From positions 52,033,349 through 52,097,348 of the forward strand of contig CP136062.1 in the NCBI GenBank assembly GCA_032622095.1: a stretch of 64,000 nucleotides of DNA. Reading direction: 5' to 3'. Both the position numbers and the translations under genes were made by a program. The stretch comes from Siphonodentalium dalli. Lineage: Eukaryota > Mollusca > Scaphopoda > Gadilida > Siphonodentaliidae. Shown here in pieces: positions 32,573-44,577 of this stretch (the first letter of the stretch is position 1; every line of letters starts with the position of its first letter). The notes below the pieces were generated by a model, which ran no database searches, was not told the origin of the DNA, and was given only the letters and a program-made list of their open reading frames with translations.

Positions 32573-33107
32573 TTCAATTCATTTTTGAAAGTGTGATTCG
32601 AAACATTGTCACCAACAATAAAATTCAGATGTACGGTCCCAGGTGGCTAACCACATCTGCTACAGGTGCGGATGGACTGCATTCGGTGTGAATTGTTGCA
32701 TTTCTACCGGCGGTCACAAGAAATGCGAATCGGGTGCCGGTTATTTTCCGTCTAACGAACCGCTAGCAAATTCGTTGTATAAGTCGATCAATGTTGTGGT
32801 TACATTATCTTTAATGTCACTCACTGGCGTCGCATACCAGTATTTTACGACTTTATTTAGAGGCCCATGAATACTGACAATTACAAAAACCATCGTAAAA
32901 TATGCGTACATCGATTTTAGGAAACTTCAAATTGCCGGTCACACTAAAACGTGTTGCGTCAGTGCACGCCTAGAATTTCATAATTTTTTACCCCGGGCGT
33001 CATTTTGTGAATATATGGATTTTTTTTGTTTAGGGGCGGCCCCCAAACCATAGGGTCGGGCGGGGATTTATATTGGCCTTACGTCCATCCGGGTTAGCAT
33101 CGATATT
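32573..33107. other. Non-coding or decayed coding DNA
   Basis: Sits between two minus-strand pseudogene fragments. Minus-strand peptides are interrupted by many stops. A GC-rich spot at 33030-33065 (GGGGCGGCCCCC) is notable in AT-rich surroundings. Repeated in copy B at 43548-44082. Confidence 0.35.
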
Positions 33108-33425
33108 TTATAGCATCAGCATTCTTGCTTCCACAGCTGCTTTAGCCGTTCGCTCAGGGGTTGTGAATTTTGCATAATTTCCTGGATCTGTGGCCAGCCA
33201 GAATCCGAACGTTTGCCTCATTAAAGAAGTCGTCTTGGACACATGTTCTGCCTTTGCATGTTTCTTGAGGTCGGCTGTTCTCTGGAATAGGGAAGTTTCC
33301 TCACTACATCACAGACACTCTACTTGGAACGTCTTATGTAGAGTTGAAGCCAGATGGTTCCTTAGCTCCTTCCGGTTGGGCATTAAGTCAGCACAGAGCC
33401 AGCATTCTAATTCGTTAGTTGCCGC
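33108..33425 (-). pseudogene. Two-finger C2H2 exon with in-frame TGA (copy A)
   Basis: On the minus strand a pyrimidine tract and CACAG (33426-33440) look like a splice acceptor. The 106-codon frame after it has finger 1 'CWLCADLMPNRKELRNH' plus LASTLH (C-x2-C-x12-H-x5-H) and finger 2 beginning CL, then a TGA at 33309-33311, then C and 'QRTADLKKHAKAEH' (same spacing class). After this comes 'FWLATDPGNYAKF' and a helical tail. The TGA sits between the two cysteines of finger 2, so it is a nonsense change in an otherwise intact domain. Family not recognised. It lies upstream, in transcription order, of the CxEC-KPR fragment. Confidence 0.55.
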
Positions 33426-33603
33426 CTGTGAGAAAAAAAAGAAGATTGGTCTCAGTCATGAGGCGTTTCGATGAGGATGTAGCATCTAACTGACAAAGAG
33501 ACTGGGAGAAAATAAATGCAACATAGATCGCAACCTATTTATTTCTTCGTAACAGTGTTTCATGATCGCCTAATGTGCGCTCTCTCCCATGGCCTCGGGT
33601 ACC
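33426..33603 (-). other. Possible Gypsy 3' LTR start
   Basis: On the minus strand, about 50 bases after the integrase frame (in the copy-B reading) the sequence TGTTACGAAG begins at 33554, the kind of TG start seen in Gypsy LTRs. It is preceded by a purine-rich GGGAGAGAG and followed by AATAAA. No second LTR was found, so this is only a suggestion. Confidence 0.25.
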
Positions 33604-33663
33604 TATGATGTCGAGTAATTCACCCCTGTGAAAAATCTCCTTTTCTTGTGATTGTTCGTACTA

Positions 33664-34323
33664 TCATCTGTGGTAATGCCCGTTCCAGGAACTAATTCGC
33701 CACATCGCGCCCTTGATTTTGACGTTCTCCCCCTTTACTGACGTTCGGTTCCAAGTTTTCTCTGCGCCCTGACTTATAATCCATCCGGGTAGCGTCCTCC
33801 CCTTATAAGCGGTTAATCTGTCGATATGGACAACCTTACCACTTTTACTGTTGCTCTTGATAACCTCATACAATGAATCCGAGATTTTGCGTTTAATGAT
33901 ATATGGCCCCTTCCATTTGATAGCTAATTTCGAACTGACCCCTTTCCGGCGACCTGGGTCGAACAACCAAACTGCTTGATCCGGAACTAATGTTCGTTTC
34001 TTAGCTTTTGCATCGTACAGTCTGCGATTGTGTTCAAATGCGTTTTTTAAGTTTGTGAGAACATTCTTATGTGTATGCTCCATCCTGCGTCTGAGGTCAA
34101 GGACATATTCACTTATCTCTTGTTCGGCAAGACTATTCGGAACTGGTATATATGCTTGCATGTGCATGACTGTTTCTCTGCCAAGCATCATCATGTTTGG
34201 AGTGAATCCGGTGGTTGCATGTGTCGAGACACGATACGCCGCCATAACTTGAGGTACATGTAGGATGATAACTTTAGTTTCGGCTATTAGATCAAAAGCA
34301 AATTTCATAGGTGAGTTTATCAT
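33664..34323 (-). pseudogene. Gypsy/Ty3 integrase C-terminal fragment (copy A)
   Basis: A 219-residue frame corresponds to the end of the integrase core and the C-terminal domain. It has 'AYRVSTHATTGFTPNMMMLG' (end of the core after the catalytic Glu region), a helical linker, 'VWLFDP', 'KWKGPYII' (GPY/F module) and 'VVHIDRL'. Integrase inserts the retrotransposon DNA into the host. Gag, protease, RT, RNase H and the catalytic half of integrase are missing, so it is a 5'-truncated remnant. An extra C near 33729 relative to copy B changes the last ~25 residues. Both flanks are other repeats. Confidence 0.85.
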
Positions 34324-34429
34324 ACCAAAATACAGGTCAAGTTCGAATATGGGTTTCCTCCGCCCATTTTTGCGAGAGTTATGGCCCTTTTTAGCTCAAC
34401 TTACTTTGTAAGTTTGAGCTATTGCCATG

Positions 34430-34940
34430 GTTTGGCGTCCGTGTGTTCGTGTATCCGTCAACAATTTCCTATGGCGCGGGCTACAGGTCGTACCTTTGGT
34501 CTGATCTTTATGAGATTTGTCATGAATGTTGACATTGATATGTAGATGGGAACGAGTGATTTTGGGGTCGTTCGGCCAAAAAACATGGCCGCCAGCAGCC
34601 ATCTTGGATTTTACTCTTTGCATGACTAAATCCTTTGGCGCGGGCTACAGGTTGGAGCTTTGGTCAGAACTTCATAAAATTTGTCATGGATGTTAACAAT
34701 GACATGTAGATGGGAACGAGTCATTTTGGTGTCGTTCGGCCGAAAAACATGGCCGCTGGTGGCCATCTTGGATTTCAAAATTCAATCCATTGGCGCGGGC
34801 TACAGGTCGTACTGTTTGTCTGATCATCATGAAATTTGTCAAGGATGTTAATATTGACATGTATATGGGAACGAGTGATTTTGGGGTCGTTCGGTTAAAA
34901 AAATGGCTGCCAGCAGCCATCTTGGATTTTACTCTTTTAC
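34430..34940 (+). repeat. Three tandem ~160-bp units, left palindrome arm (copy A)
   Basis: GCGCGGGCTACAGGT occurs at about 34475, 34639 and 34794. Each unit has 'TGTAGATGGGAACGAGT', 'TTTTGGGGTCGTTCGG' and 'AACATGGCCGCCAGCAGCC' variants. From about 34950 the sequence turns into the inverted orientation, but only ~70 bases survive before the duplication junction. Confidence 0.85.
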
Positions 34941-35023
34941 TCTTTTTACCACAAAATGACTCGTTCCCATCTACATGTCAATATTAACATCTATGACATA
35001 TTCATGATGATCAGACGAACAAC

Positions 35024-35733
35024 GCCAATACGACAACGTGCACCGCCTGGTCAAACTACACACACGTACCAAGTTTCGTCCCGATCGGTCGAGAATCGTA
35101 GATTTGTATAAATGACAGACAAACAGACAGACAAACAGAGGTCTTAAAAATATATATGAGACTAGCCGATGAGCCCGACGTTGTCCGGGCTATTCAAAAA
35201 CAAAATTTCAAGTCGATAGCTCTACCCGTTTCCGAGATCTGGTCTGCGCATGCGCGAAGCTGGCGTCGCACGGACTCGGCGACCCGATAAAATTCGTATC
35301 CGGGGCAAGATACATTCACATAGCAAATTTCAAGTCGATAGCTCCACCCGTTTCCGAGATCTCGTCTGCGCATGCGCGAAGCTGGTGTCGCACCGGCTCG
35401 GCGACCCGATAAAATTCGTATCCGGGGCAAGATACATTCACATACCAAATATCAAGTCGATAGCTCCACCCGTTGCCGAGATCTCGTCTGCGCATGCGCG
35501 AAGCTGGCGTCGCACGGGCTCGGCGACCCGATAAAATTCGCATCCGGGGCAAGATACATTCACATACCAAATATCAAGTCGATAGCTCCACCCGTTTCCG
35601 AGATCTCGTCTGCGCATGCGCGAAGCGGGCACCGCACGGGCTCGCCAATACGACAACGTTCACCGCCTGGTCAAACTACACACACGTACCAAGTTTCGTC
35701 CCGATCGGTCGAGAATCGTAGATTTGTATTAAT

Positions 35734-35785
<52 letters not shown>

Positions 35786-35821
35786 AACAAACATACAGAC
35801 AGAGGTCTTCAAAATATATAT
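35024..35821 (+). repeat. Satellite end block, second copy
   Basis: Repeats 24048-24845: one block tail, one head (ATGAGACTAGCC at about 35156), four 122-bp monomers, tail and CAGA/CAAA microsatellite. Confidence 0.9.
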
Positions 35822-35875
35822 GAGATTAATAGTATGAAGATATGACATTGACAGAAGTGTTTCAGGCAATGATGT

Positions 35876-36506
35876 TATTAAACAGTATTAAACTAAGTCT
35901 GTATGAGTACAACCCCCAACTTATTGTAAGAAATTCTGAGAATTAATTGTGGAATTTACTATACATCACATAATCCATAAAGCTATACTGTACTAAGTCA
36001 GTTTGGGAAAAACCCACAAATTTGTGTAAAAATTCTGAGAATATTTGTAGAATTTACTATACATCACATAATCCATAAAGCTATACTGTACTAAGTCAGT
36101 TTGGGAAAACCCACAAATTTTTGTAAACATTCTGAGAATATTTGTAGAATTTACTATGCATCACATAATCCATAAAGCTATACTGTACTAAGTCAGTTTG
36201 ATTAAAACCCCCAACTTATTGTAAGAAATTCTAAGAATTAATTGTGGAATTTTACTATACATCACATAATCCATAAAGTTATACGGTATATACCATACTA
36301 ATTCTGTTTGGGAAAAACCCCTAACTTTGTGCCATAAATCCTGAGAATTATTTGTGGAATTTTATTATGCATCATGTTTTGAGTAAAACCCCCAGTTTGA
36401 TGTAAGCAATTCTGAGAATTATTAGTGGAATTTACTATACTATACATCACATAATCCATAAAGCTATACTGTACTAAGTCTGTTTGGGTTAAACACCCAA
36501 CTTGAT
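35876..36506 (+). repeat. Tandem array of ~100-bp AT-rich units, second copy
   Basis: Identical by eye to 24900-25530. Confidence 0.85.
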
Positions 36507-36892
36507 GTATGTGTGAGTACAAATGTGTATGCAAATGTGTGTATGCATGTGTACATATGCATACATGTGTATGTATGAATACAAAATCATGTAAGTCGCA
36601 TATAGATTACATATTAAAATTAGTAAACATCACCCCACCATATTATACGGATTCACATAATTTTTTATGCATTAAATGTTAGTGTTTTTGCTGTCCATTA
36701 CAAGTTCCATCACATTAAAATATTATGTAGCATCTAAGGGTGTATTTAGGTTTCCAGTCACTTATGAAATCTGTTTTCAAGTCAGAATTAAGAGGACATT
36801 CATGACATCATGAATTGTAAAAAATAAAAATAAAAACAAAACAAACATTTAAATAATAAATAAATATAATATAAATAATATATGTATATATG

Positions 36893-36970
<78 letters not shown>

Positions 36971-39194
36971 TATATAAGGTTAACATGATCTGTGTCAGCC
37001 TGTGTATAGTAATTGTTAAAAAAAAATAAAATAAAAATAATAATAATAATAAGAATATTTTTCAATACATAAATATATAACAAATAGATATTTAAATAAA
37101 TAATAGTCCAGTTAGGAACAAAATCCCTAACACTACATATCCACGAGCCTATTATCAACATTTATATTTTATATATTATTCCAAAAGATACAGATGTCAT
37201 ACGTTCAACATATCTAATTGCTTATAAATTATTTTTATTCTCCTTATACTAATGTTGTGACTGGAAGCCAAAACAACTGCATCTTTAATAAATAAAAGAA
37301 ATTTAGGGACCATCACCCCACCCCAAACAAATTTAAGCAATTACTTGATTACACATATCTATATGCATAACTTAGTATGTACAATGTGTGTAATATTATG
37401 GTTCTTATGCTGTTATATGTGAGTATTACTATTACCAATGAAAGAACTGTAACGGGCAGCAAAATTATATAATCATGTATGCAAACTTGTATCGGCATCA
37501 CTGGATATGGCTAACACTAACCGATATAGAATTATGAAACTTGATCGATGGCTTCCTTAATTGATTAATCAGTGGTTGTAATTATTGATTTATTCATTGG
37601 GGGAAGTTGTTGGTCGGGTTCCATGGCTACTGTGATATGGTATACTTTTCCTCAGTCAAAAGCATCTACAGTGGGTCGCACAAAGTACTAATCAGATCAA
37701 GTTGTGCCACAGGAGTTTGTCAGAATGATAATAAATACTATTAATAATAAATACACAAGTGTACAAAATATATTTTAAATTACTTAATTATTTGGTTATT
37801 TTATTAAATAATTAAAATAAATTATTTAATTACTTAATTATTTAATTATTTTAATTGTTTTAATTATATTTCAAATTAAATTACAAATTATATTTTTATT
37901 TACTATCATCTTGTCAAACCCCTGTGCCTGTACCGACATACTCACGAAATCACTACCACGAGACCAGTCCGAAATTAAATGTGGATACCATCTCTGTCCA
38001 TTTTTGGTATAAACTGCACCATGCAGTCATACACCCAGTCTACAGACAGACAGACTGTGCAGTAATACATCCAGTATCACACATTTTGAACGAACGCAGA
38101 AAACCGGAGAAAATAAAGAAACATGAATATTCTACTCAAGTCTCAGCTCCAGACACTTTATTGACAAAGCATGGACCAGAAATATCGTGTCCCACAAAAG
38201 GTGTCCTGACCTAAATAACAAATAAGCAACTCACATGCAATCCCTCGTCATAATTTGCCATCGTCTACTAAAGGTCATGGCCGCACACATCGGAGTTATA
38301 TGCGACAATCAGATACCAAAATAGTTTCAGGAACAGCCATTTTCATTATGTTCATTATTATATCTATTATTATGTGTGTTTGCTTTATAAATGTACCGTA
38401 TATGAATTTAAAGGGGGTCTGCACACTAGGTCTGGCTTTGAGTATGTTGGGTGTGTAGGGGTGGTCCCGTAAATGTCCGGATTTGGTTTACCAATTTATT
38501 ATTATATTAATATTCCATCCACCCCTGTATTACAAACTGACTGGGGAAGAGTCTCATAACGATGACCATTTATAATAAACGAATATCTGAGTATTATGGC
38601 CCAAATGAATAGATCAAGGTGGAAACCCTATTTGCCGAGATGAAGGAGGTAACTCTATTTGCTCCAACAACAAAAAACAGCACAAATTAGTATGCCTGTA
38701 CAAATGTCCCAAACGGGTACATTTTGTGACCAGTTCAAAAACATTATGTATTTCAAAATAATGTGAAATTAAAATAATGCGACTTGAAATTCTCATCGAA
38801 ATTGAAATGCCATTTAAATTGTAGAGGGATTAAAGGTAATAATACAATATATTCCACAACGATTGGCACTAAGACTAACGAACACAAAATAAATTCTAAC
38901 ATACTGAATTCTTTATAATCGGCTTGCTTCATAATTTATAGTGATTAATCAACCCGGGAACAAGCGTGTCATTTTCATGATCACGCAAAATATGTACTTA
39001 TATATGTTTATTTATACATACATGTATCTTGTTTTTTGTTTGTATTTCGAATTTATGATTGTTTGTCTCACCACTCATCACACTCTTCTAACGAACACAC
39101 TTGTAGCGAACGCTGTCACGAATATGGTTTCGTACACAATACCCCATTGCCTGCCTGTAAACAGCAACGTGAGTTATTTCCAATTTAATCCGCC
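36507..39194. other. AT-rich DNA upstream of LINE, second copy
   Basis: Repeats 25531-28219, including the (TA)n tract at about 36893-36964. The poly-A near 37018 is one base shorter than in copy A. The 85-codon frame again ends in the ATGA overlap. Confidence 0.5.
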
Positions 39195-42100
39195 ATGACA
39201 TCAAATCTAGTGCAATATAGGCAGGCGATAGGGCTTTTCAACTTACGTACCAGTAGGTGCAATGTGGATAAATTTTCCAAAACTCGGCGTGGTAATACTT
39301 CAAACATTAAATTGCCTAAATTCGGACACATGCAAAAATTACTTGTTCGTACAGTTCTAATAAGTATGCTTTTGATTATTTTGAGCAATGACGTGCATAA
39401 AAATCCAGGTCCGCGTGAGAAGGAGACATTATCAATTTTCCATTATAATGTCCGAAGTCTAAGACACAAATTGTCCAAACTAACTGAGCATATTGATGAA
39501 TATGATATTGTTTGTTTTACAGAAACCCATTTAAATGTTGGTTTTCCAAGCGAAAAAATATTGCTTCCTAATTATCAGGGGCCAATTAGATTGGATAGAA
39601 ACGAACGAGGAGGTGGTCTAGCAATTTACTTTGCTGACGGTCTCGTATTTAAACATATTCCTCAACTCGACTTTGATGATGAAATACTCTGGTTCGAAAT
39701 TGGTTCGAAACAAAAAATTCTGCTATGTGTGACTTATCGATCAGAGAAGGAATGTATAGAATCATATTGGAAAGACCTAGAATCCTCTGTTGAAAGCGCT
39801 CTTTCGATAAATCCCTCCCTGATTATTGTCGGTGACTTAAATTGTGACCTTTTGAAACAATCAGGACCATTGCACGATATAAAAAGTAGATGGACTCTAA
39901 CGAACGCTATCACCAACCCAACTCGTGTGACTGGAAGCTCCTCGACCTTGATCGACCCAATTTTGTTAAGTGATACTCTATCATTCGTTAACGCATCCAC
40001 TATTGATCTGGGCCACTCAGACCATTATGCGACCACCATAGAACTACTTACACCCAATCGTAAATCAGAGACATGCATTCGTCAGGTATGGAATTATACC
40101 AAAGGTGATTACTTAAATATGAATGCAGAGATCCATGCAATAAATTGGACAGATGTTTTATCTGAAAGAGGCACAAACATAAATGTAAATACAATGGTAA
40201 CCATTTTCACAGACATGTTCCTTAATATTGCAAAAAAGTATATACCATTTCAAACAATTACAATTAGGACAAATGATAAACCATGGTTTGATAGCTCTAT
40301 TAGATTAAATATAAGAAAAAGAGATCGCTTAAGAAAGAAAGCTTTAAAATCAAATACACAAATGCACTGGGACAAGTATAAACAAATTCGAAATAAGATA
40401 AACAACATGAAAAAATTTGCAAAAGAGAAATATTTTTTTAATCTGGATGAAAATTTGAAACTCAACACAGGTCCAAAGCAATTCTGGCATGTCGTGAAAC
40501 AGCTGCTTAACAATTTTTCTAATAAGAGTAAAATCCCAACTCTAGAGTTTAACAACTCATTTTATGATTCTGATGAAGAAAAGGCTGAACTGTTGAACAA
40601 AATGTTTATAATGAATAGCACCATAGACAGTTCGGAATCTGACATTCCCAATTTCGCAAATAGAACAGCATCAAATATAAGCTCGATAGAAACATCCGAA
40701 GATGAAATTTCGACTATTCTCAAATCTTTATCTACACATAAAGCCAATGGTCCGGATGGTATCAGTAACAAAATGTTAAAGGAAAACCACAGCTCAGTAT
40801 GCAAACCACTCAAAATAATATTTAATAAATCGCTGAAGAGCTGTTGTTTTCCGGACACATGGAAACGTGCTGATGTCATACCATTGTTCAAAAAAGGAAA
40901 ATCACAAGATCCAAATAATTACAGACCCATTTCACTTCTCAGTTGTGTTGGAAAAGTTCTCGAAAGAATCGTTCACAATAAAATGTTTATACATTTGCAA
41001 TCCAGAGATCTCTTATATTCGCACCAGTCTGGTTTTATTCCCGGTCATGGAACGGAACTACAACTGATAGAAATTATTCATAATATAGTAGAAGCGCTTG
41101 ATAAAGGTGATACGACATGTGCAGTATTCTGTGATATTTCCAAAGCCTTTGACAAAGTGTGGCATCGTGGTCTTATACATAAGCTCGATAAATATGGTAT
41201 TAAAGGAGATATTCTTAAATGGTCTGTGAACTACCTTGAAAATCGCAAACAACGCGTACGAATTAACTCCAGTTTTTCCAAATACGCACCTATAACAGCA
41301 GGAGTCCCCCAAGGATCCGTAATCGGGCCTCTTATGTTTCTCATATATATAAATGACATTTCGGACAATTTAGAATCCCGAGCTAGACTATTTGCCGATG
41401 ATACATGTCTCATGAATGCAAACTCTGATCTACAAACTTTAGAATCGACGATAAATAATGACATGCGGAAAATCAATGAATGGGCTGAAAAGTGGATAGT
41501 CAAATTTAATAGTGCCAAAACTAAAGTACTGCTGTTTACAAGTATAGAAAATATTATAAAACCAGATATAGTTTTCAATGGAGCTACCCTTGATTATACG
41601 CACAGTCACACACACCTGGGTATTGACATCTCAGAAGATTTATCATGGAATATTTATATCGAAAATATATGTACTAAAGCCTATGCAAGACTTTCCCAAA
41701 TGAGAAAACTGAAATATCTTCTTAACCGTCAGACTCTCGAAATATTATATTTATCTCACGTCCGTCCATTAATGGAGTATGCTAGTTGTGTATGGTTTGG
41801 AGCACCTGACTATCTATTAAAAAGACTAGATGATATACAAATCGAAGCTGCACGTATAGTTACAGGTTGTACAAAATCGGTCCCCCATGATAGGTTGCTC
41901 TTTGAACTCGGATGGGAGAGGCTGGAAAGTAGGCGGTATGTTAAACGAATGAGTATATTTTACAATATTGCAAACGGCAAAGCCCCCGCCTACTTAACTC
42001 AGCTTCTTCCGTCAAAGGTTAAGGATAAATGTGATTACGAACTGAGAAATGCATCAAATTTAAATCGTCCCATTTCAAATAGCAAAAGAACAGATAAAAC

Positions 42101-42563
42101 TTTCTTCCCCACATGCGTTATGGATTGGAACAAATTGGATGAAAAAAAAGAAAGAAACATTCCACTCGATAGGTTCAAGAAAGCACTAGTAACTAAGCCA
42201 TTAAAACCACCAACATATTTTTCATATGGTAAACGGCTATTGAACATCCTTCATTGTAAACTGAGGTGTGAATGTAGTAATCTACAAGCTGATAAACTTC
42301 AAAATTATATAGCAATTTCTGCTACATGTAGATGTGGACATTCTGTAGAAAATGCTTTCCACTATTTTTTTGAATGCCACCTACACTTTGAAGAAAGAAT
42401 TACACTTCGTAATAATCTTCTGCGCTTTAATATACATTCAGTTAAAACACTAATATTTGGGGACCCGAACTTAAAACAATTAGAAAATGAACATATCTTT
42501 AAAGCTGTGCAAAATTACTTACGAGATACAACTCAAGAGGAAAATCCGACAAAGTTCTATTAA
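39195..42563 (+). CDS. LINE ORF2: APE endonuclease-reverse transcriptase (copy B)
   Basis: The 1122-residue translation equals that of 28220-31588, including the 2A-like DVHKNPGP, the endonuclease motifs, FADD at 733-736 and the C-terminal CxC-H-C motif. It is part of the tandem duplicate rather than an independent insertion, because the flanks are also identical. If the duplication is a true genomic event, the locus carries two intact copies; if it is an assembly duplicate, there is one. Confidence 0.93.
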   Translation: MTSNLVQYRQAIGLFNLRTSRCNVDKFSKTRRGNTSNIKLPKFGHMQKLLVRTVLISMLLIILSNDVHKNPGPREKETLSIFHYNVRSLRHKLSKLTEHIDEYDIVCFTETHLNVGFPSEKILLPNYQGPIRLDRNERGGGLAIYFADGLVFKHIPQLDFDDEILWFEIGSKQKILLCVTYRSEKECIESYWKDLESSVESALSINPSLIIVGDLNCDLLKQSGPLHDIKSRWTLTNAITNPTRVTGSSSTLIDPILLSDTLSFVNASTIDLGHSDHYATTIELLTPNRKSETCIRQVWNYTKGDYLNMNAEIHAINWTDVLSERGTNINVNTMVTIFTDMFLNIAKKYIPFQTITIRTNDKPWFDSSIRLNIRKRDRLRKKALKSNTQMHWDKYKQIRNKINNMKKFAKEKYFFNLDENLKLNTGPKQFWHVVKQLLNNFSNKSKIPTLEFNNSFYDSDEEKAELLNKMFIMNSTIDSSESDIPNFANRTASNISSIETSEDEISTILKSLSTHKANGPDGISNKMLKENHSSVCKPLKIIFNKSLKSCCFPDTWKRADVIPLFKKGKSQDPNNYRPISLLSCVGKVLERIVHNKMFIHLQSRDLLYSHQSGFIPGHGTELQLIEIIHNIVEALDKGDTTCAVFCDISKAFDKVWHRGLIHKLDKYGIKGDILKWSVNYLENRKQRVRINSSFSKYAPITAGVPQGSVIGPLMFLIYINDISDNLESRARLFADDTCLMNANSDLQTLESTINNDMRKINEWAEKWIVKFNSAKTKVLLFTSIENIIKPDIVFNGATLDYTHSHTHLGIDISEDLSWNIYIENICTKAYARLSQMRKLKYLLNRQTLEILYLSHVRPLMEYASCVWFGAPDYLLKRLDDIQIEAARIVTGCTKSVPHDRLLFELGWERLESRRYVKRMSIFYNIANGKAPAYLTQLLPSKVKDKCDYELRNASNLNRPISNSKRTDKTFFPTCVMDWNKLDEKKERNIPLDRFKKALVTKPLKPPTYFSYGKRLLNILHCKLRCECSNLQADKLQNYIAISATCRCGHSVENAFHYFFECHLHFEERITLRNNLLRFNIHSVKTLIFGDPNLKQLENEHIFKAVQNYLRDTTQEENPTKFY

Positions 42564-42912
42564 GACGCTCGCATCATTTGAATGCAAATTGTAAAAATGT
42601 TAACAATGCACCATGAGGTACATGTATCACATTTAAAACAGCTACTTGAAATCATTATTGAAATTATTTAGAATTGGTGGGGTGGTGAGACTATACAAAC
42701 TATTTTTCAAATAATATAAAATGATATACTGTATGTATACACTTGTAAATATGTTATACCTATTGTGTTGACAACCCCAATTATTATGTATCAGTGTTAT
42801 AACGGCAATTGGGAGAGGGGGTTATGTATAAGTGGATCGCACTTGTCCTCCAATCCCAATGCCAATCTGTATTGTTATATACTTATTGGTAATAAATATG
42901 TTTAAACTAACA
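42564..42912 (+). other. LINE 3' untranslated region (copy B)
   Basis: Repeats 31589-31937, with AATAAA at about 42891. Confidence 0.5.
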
Positions 42913-43026
42913 GTATTTGTCATGACCAATTCATACACACTGGGATAAAAGGAGAGCGTTTCTTTTAGACAACTTTATTATAAGACATGTATAATACTAA
43001 ACTCATGAACAAAACAAAGAACAAAA

Positions 43027-43137
43027 CTGTCAGAAGCCAGTTGTTTCTAAACACAGCAATCAATTAAGACATAATAATAATGGCATATATTGGCGATTAA
43101 TTGCTTGCTGCGTTTAGAAACAACTGGCTTCTGACAG
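43027..43137. repeat. Long near-perfect hairpin (copy B)
   Basis: Same ~41-bp arms and ~29-base loop as at 32052-32162. Confidence 0.8.
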
Positions 43138-43544
43138 GCACACTCTGAACAGATATTTGCCTGCGACCTCACTCAAGTCATTTTCACAACCACAATAATA
43201 ACACACTGACTCAAAACCTGCTGAGAAATATGAATTTCAATGGACATGGTACATGTTAAATTACGCCGCATGAACACATTTCTGATCACATGATCTTTAT
43301 CGCAATCAATTTCGGAAAAATCGGAGCCACATGAGTATGATAGATCATCAAGGGTAGTTTGAAGTTCTGTTTTTTGGCTTGGTTTTAGTTTATACTTTGC
43401 ATACAAAACACGTGGCTTCTCACATTCGGAACATAGAATGACAGTACCCACATTTTTAGCTGTTTGAGCACTTGGATTGAATGGTACACCATGACTTTCC
43501 GAGTTTGACTTATCATCAATATTGTGAATGCATCTCTTTTTGTA
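43114..43544 (-). pseudogene. Degraded CxEC-KPR cysteine-rich protein fragment (copy B)
   Basis: Same content and same frameshift as 32139-32569, so the damage predates the duplication (or the copy is artefactual). Confidence 0.5.
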
Positions 43545-43547
43545 TCA

Positions 43548-44082
43548 TTCAATTCATTTTTGAAAGTGTGATTCGAAACATTGTCACCAACAATAAAATT
43601 CAGATGTACGGTCCCAGGTGGCTAACCACATCTGCTACAGGTGCGGATGGACTGCATTCGGTGTGAATTGTTGCATTTCTACCGGCGGTCACAAGAAATG
43701 CGAATCGGGTGCCGGTTATTTTCCGTCTAACGAACCGCTAGCAAATTCGTTGTATAAGTCGATCAATGTTGTGGTTACATTATCTTTAATGTCACTCACT
43801 GGCGTCGCATACCAGTATTTTACGACTTTATTTAGAGGCCCATGAATACTGACAATTACAAAAACCATCGTAAAATATGCGTACATCGATTTTAGGAAAC
43901 TTCAAATTGCCGGTCACACTAAAACGTGTTGCGTCAGTGCACGCCTAGAATTTCATAATTTTTTACCCCGGGCGTCATTTTGTGAATATATGGATTTTTT
44001 TTGTTTAGGGGCGGCCCCCAAACCATAGGGTCGGGCGGGGATTTATATTGGCCTTACGTCCATCCGGGTTAGCATCGATATT
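43548..44082. other. Non-coding or decayed coding DNA (copy B)
   Basis: Repeats 32573-33107. Confidence 0.35.
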
Positions 44083-44400
44083 TTATAGCATCAGCATTCT
44101 TGCTTCCACAGCTGCTTTAGCCGTTCGCTCAGGGGTTGTGAATTTTGCATAATTTCCTGGATCTGTGGCCAGCCAGAATCCGAACGTTTGCCTCATTAAA
44201 GAAGTCGTCTTGGACACATGTTCTGCCTTTGCATGTTTCTTGAGGTCGGCTGTTCTCTGGAATAGGGAAGTTTCCTCACTACATCACAGACACTCTACTT
44301 GGAACGTCTTATGTAGAGTTGAAGCCAGATGGTTCCTTAGCTCCTTCCGGTTGGGCATTAAGTCAGCACAGAGCCAGCATTCTAATTCGTTAGTTGCCGC
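44083..44400 (-). pseudogene. Two-finger C2H2 exon with in-frame TGA (copy B)
   Basis: Same as 33108-33425, with the in-frame TGA at 44284-44286 and the acceptor-like CACAG just before it in transcription order. Confidence 0.55.
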
Positions 44401-44577
44401 CTGTGAGAAAAAAAAGAAGATTGGTCTCAGTCATGAGGCGTTTCGATGAGGATGTAGCATCTAACTGACAAAGAGACTGGGAGAAAATAAATGCAACATA
44501 GATCGCAACCTATTTATTTCTTCGTAACAGTGTTTCATGATCGCCTAATGTGCGCTCTCTCCCATGGCCTCGGGTAC

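Larger units (their letters stand above)
24048..35020 (+). repeat. 10.97-kb tandem duplication, copy A
   Basis: Collinear with 35024-45994. The copies start in the satellite tail at GCCAATACGACAACGTGCACC. The only differences I detected are two homopolymer lengths: A10 versus A9 near 26042, and C5 versus C4 near 33729. Copy A ends at GATGATCAGACGAAC inside the right arm of a palindrome, and copy B follows within a few bases. Confidence 0.9.

Noticed and set aside
32643-32870. 75-codon plus-strand frame with several Cys residues
   Set aside because: Cysteines lack a regular metal-binding spacing, and the region is flanked by minus-strand pseudogene pieces.
34028-34263. Plus-strand frames opposite the integrase fragment
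   Set aside because: They are antisense shadows of the minus-strand Gypsy integrase fragment.
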